From contig NW_005179172.1 of NCBI RefSeq assembly GCF_000350225.1, forward strand, positions 1 through 64,000: a stretch of DNA of 64,000 bases. The letters are read 5' to 3'. This DNA comes from Chondrus crispus. Lineage: Eukaryota; Rhodophyta; Florideophyceae; Gigartinales; Gigartinaceae. Below are positions 60,881 to 64,000 of the stretch, in pieces. A model generated the notes under the pieces. That model was not told the DNA's origin, searched no databases, and saw nothing but the letters and a program-made list of their open reading frames with translations. Numbering within the stretch: position 1 is the stretch's first letter; every line of letters starts with the position of its first letter. The position numbers were made by a program, and so were the translations under genes.

Positions 60881-62961
60881 GATGACACATGCCTATAGTT
60901 GTGCTCTTGAGTTAAGAGTAATGCCTGGGCGAGCGGTAGCCTATACAATTGCTCGACCTTTTCTATAGTTGTTTCCCTTTCTTCCGGAGCTTTAATCGGC
61001 CATGTCAACCTTGCTGGAAGCAGGCAATGGATTTCTGTGAGCTCGTCGCTCTCCCTGTTATTTGGCCCTGCAGGAATTAAGAGGGTTTCAGTATTCATAC
61101 CTTGACCCTCGATGCTTCGCTGAAGCCTTCTGACCTCACTCCGGATGACAGTTGTGGCACCAAAAGCCATTTTGCAAACACTGCACATTGATGTTGGAAA
61201 CGGGCGCTTGTAACATGGAATCTTTCGCAAGGCTTCCCTCGATATTTTATTCAGAGGGGTTAGACCGTCCTCACTTCCACGCGATGGACACAGAGGTTTC
61301 GGATCTAATGGCACCGAGCTTGATACGACGCTGTTAACGAATGCGCAAAAACCATATTTGAACCTCTCTCCATCTTTTGGGTCATCGCAGCGTTTCGAAA
61401 AGTCTCGTGCTCTTCGAGGAAGCCCAGCGATGAACAGCACGAGGTGCATGTGCAATGTTCCATTCTGCTGAGTTTCGACCGCACCAATGTACGCCTTAAC
61501 GTAACCCAAGAGACCACCTCCCTTCATTGATCTTCCTCGCTTCCGGTCAAACCGAAGAATCTCTGTCACAAACGCATCACGGACTATTTCAAAATATTCG
61601 GAACATGCGTTCCGATCCAATCCAGAAATAAGTAGCCTCTTTGCGTGAGACGGGAGACTCCCAAGTCTCGCGCTTTCGATATCTTCCAGTCTTACATTCC
61701 CTGAAAGAATCGCAATTGCAATTGTACCGACATCGCTTGGCGTCAGTGTGACACAAATCGCTCCTGACTTGAGATATGCGTCCATCGAGAAGGCCTTTCT
61801 TCGATACGTCATTCTTTCTGCTCCAGACCCCCACATATTGGATTGAGACGCACGAACAGTTTTTATCAGTTGGGCTGCGGGTGATGTGTCCTTAGCCGTT
61901 TCTGCGGATGAACGACCGTTCATTTTTTCTTTCCACCACTCTCGCTGCTTTGAGAGGGCATTGGCGAGCTCTTCTTGCGTAACATGTGCAAACTTTTCGT
62001 ACTTATGGGGTGAATTAACTGCTCTTATACTTGTGGACCGTATCACTCGTTTTCTTCCGCAAATATCAAAGGCTACAAGTGGAAAACCCTTATGTTGTCC
62101 AAACCTTCTCGAAGTCAATCGCATATAGTAATTAATGCACTCCTCAAACGAAACTGGTGAACACCTTTTCATTCCTGGATGTCCACGTCCGAATGGGAAC
62201 AAATCGGGGAATGCAAGAGCCAGCAAGTTTTCATCAAAGTCCGAAACAAATGAACCATTGTTGCGAACAAGCACAGTATCTCTAGCAGACGCCAGAGCTT
62301 CAACCGTGGATTGCGGACTCTCATCAACAAAAATAGAGGTTATCTCTTCGTACAAGACCTCCACGTTCTCCTCTTCCCTATCGCTTTCCAATTTTTCTTC
62401 CTCTCGCGTTTCGTCTTCCATTCGATGTACACGGATTCCTATCCGTTCTCTTTTCTCCTTCAGGCTCTCCAGTGCATTTTCATCAAGGTATGCGAAGAAT
62501 CTCTTGTACAGGATGTTGTTCCCAAGGTAGAAGGCAAGCAAGTCGCGCACTTTAGAGTGACGGCATTTGTGTCGGCGCATTGCAATCACCTCTTGAACGG
62601 GTGTGAGCTTCCCAGCTATGATTACCAGAAAGAATTCCTCATTTCCAAGGAGGTTTGGTAATCTACGGCAAATGGATGTTGGATCCATACGTATTATTGA
62701 AACATGTCCTCTGATGAATGAGTGCTTCCCCCCGCGTAGGACAGTGGTGGGCATTGCTACAGACGTCATGCTCGTGAGTCTTCGTTCGATTGATGTGGCC
62801 TCGGACAGGTCGACAGGCAATGCACCAATGTCAAACCCATTCGCAATGACAAATTTAGGCGGTTTTTCTGTACCGCTTTTCAAACTTCGTTGGCACGAAT
62901 CACAAACAATGAGCATTACCATTCCACTTCTGCCTTGAAACATTTTCTGTTCTACTCCCAT
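60727..62961 (-). pseudogene. Helitron Rep, N-terminal and HUH part
   Basis: ATG at 62961 (MGVEQKMFQ). Early on, VCDSCQRSLKSG and PPKFVIANGFDIGALP are the cysteine pair and motif that precede Rep in many Helitron proteins. The HUH motif is LHMHLVLFIAGLP at about 61446-61454, near residue 507. The frame is good to about 60842 (SGECRYSFP), then loses one base; residues beyond this in the same frame are spurious. Confidence 0.8.
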
Positions 62962-63139
62962 TCGGGAAAGCAATGCTCCGCGGAGGGCGGGAAAGAAATC
63001 ACAGACATCGTTCGTACTCCTTCAGAGTTTCTGGCACTCCCTGGACAGGTTGAAGATTTCTCACCCAAGCACATGCCTCTTTTCTATCTATCATATCCAA
63101 AAACGTCACCTTTTCGACTGGCCAACTACAGTCGCATAC

Positions 63140-64000
63140 TGCACATACCGTAATGGTAGGTCAGCGGGGCGAAGGGGATTCGAAGGACGGTTGACGAGCT
63201 GAAGCTGAAGGATTGGGTACCGATTTACTTTGAGTCGCCAACTTCTGGCACTACTTATACACTTCTGCAATCCTCTAGAACTCTACTACCAAACACTACG
63301 ACACACATACTACAAATGTATTGGCTCAAACACATGTGCCCGTCTTGCTACTCAGCCAAACTGGCGATGGCCCTACAAACATAACAGAAAACCGCCTTAC
63401 GAATTACCACTGTCATGACGGAGAAATTAGTAAGGCAGTACGACAAAGCACAGCAAAGCACAAATTCCCTCACTATTCCAAATCCAGCGTGGCACAAATT
63501 CGTAAGGCACGTTTACAGCTCACACGTTGCCTTACGAATTCAAATCAATCCTGCAAGGACTGTTTACAGCGCACACGTTGCCTTATGAATCTGAATCTCT
63601 CGTGAGGTCCTATCCACTGTCAATTACAACAGTGCACATTTTGCCTTACGAATTCAAAACTCGCGCAACGGTATCTTTGTGTCCTGCTGTACCCGTGCTG
63701 CACTCCATGGACGCTGTAAACCTTTGGCACGTGCCAGGCAACCGATACCAAGGTTCTACACTTTGTCTGTAAGACTGCAGGCGTACTGTACGCGTCCGAC
63801 ACTGTAATGAGGACATGTGTCCAGGTCACACACGTGTCGGGCGGAGAAAATGAAACATGCTCAGATTGTACTGTACATCGCAACCTGTACATATTTCACA
63901 CGTGTACACGTTGAAAACCAAACTTGCTCCTGAAGTACTGTAGAGTGCAACTGTGTACAGAAATCAAACGTGTACACGGTGAAAATCAAACTTGCTCAGC
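63140..64000. other. Upstream flank of the Helitron gene, repeat-rich
   Basis: No coding region. From about 63150 (GGTCAGCGGGGCGAAGG; GTCGCCAACTTCTGGCACTA) it is related to the insert at 57760-58454. At 63800-64000 it has repeated CACGTGTACACGTTGAAAA and AAACTTGCTC words. A CTTACGAATT word recurs near 63396, 63532 and 63643. The element runs off the window. Confidence 0.5.

Larger units (their letters stand above)
56831..62973 (-). mobile_element. Helitron Rep-helicase element, degenerate
   Basis: A single minus-strand Rep-helicase gene is spread over several frames: N-terminal zinc/DUF region, HUH Rep with tyrosines, then a Pif1-like helicase. At least three frameshifts, one nonsense codon and one 0.7-kb insertion break it. 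Helitrons replicate by rolling circle without inverted ends or target duplications; the TC and CTRR ends could not be placed. Confidence 0.75.

Noticed and set aside
1-64000. tRNA, rRNA or snRNA genes
   Set aside because: I looked for A/B-box and cloverleaf patterns by eye and found only the primer-site complement; a covariance-model scan would be decisive.

Overview
This window is nuclear DNA from a eukaryote, and almost all of it is transposable-element sequence. It holds chromodomain-bearing Ty3/gypsy retrotransposons (chromoviruses) and relics of pogo, piggyBac, PIF/Harbinger and Helitron elements. There are only shreds of ordinary genes, no rRNA or tRNA gene that I can see, and no operon-like gene packing. 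The mix of GC-rich LTR elements, Helitrons and intron-poor ORFs would suit a red alga, but that is a guess; nothing here fixes the species.

Layout. 1-2244: a small pogo-type deletion derivative (909-1790) in otherwise empty sequence. 2245-6135: a piggyBac-type transposon whose transposase has a YqaJ-like nuclease lodged inside it. 6491-7770: a frameshifted Harbinger transposase. 7771-9884: mostly empty. 9885-10208 and 47667-48441: the two halves of one minus-strand gene, split by retrotransposon A1. 10214-47661: a three-level nest. A1 contains A2 (20760-45502), and A2 contains B (27798-41023). An LTR-gag scrap of a B-type element (18310-19236) and a solo LTR (46002-46719) also lie inside A1. 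48616-51115: a possible MFS exon, a second Harbinger-type transposase and a decayed B-type LTR. 51146-52377: part of a TRIP12/UPL3-like ubiquitin-ligase gene. 52555-54320: a minisatellite. 54342-56352: two convergent genes, ParB-like and 2OG-Fe(II)-oxygenase-like. 56831-62973: a broken Helitron Rep-helicase gene with a 0.7 kb insertion in it. 63140-64000: repeats.

The retrotransposons. A1, A2 and B all read gag-pol on the minus strand. All three carry a third large gene on the opposite strand, between the polypurine tract and the 3' end of pol. In each, the third gene and pol converge on a block of tandem or hairpin repeats. The third-gene proteins of A1 and A2 are clearly homologous, and B's protein shows a faint match to the same core. 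I regard this antisense gene, with its convergent repeat spacer and the palindromic TATA-centred hairpin in the A-family LTR, as the best candidate for an undescribed system. A2's pol is an unbroken frame once B is removed, and it is joined to gag by a textbook A AAA AAC stop-adjacent -1 frameshift site. Target-site duplications date the insertions in the order A1, A2, B. Swapped duplications around 45503-46001 show that recombination between two LTRs inverted that segment.

Several frameshifts in the window sit at or beside short homopolymers (about 3965, 5258, 6841, 43867). Some 'pseudogenes' may therefore reflect read errors rather than decay.
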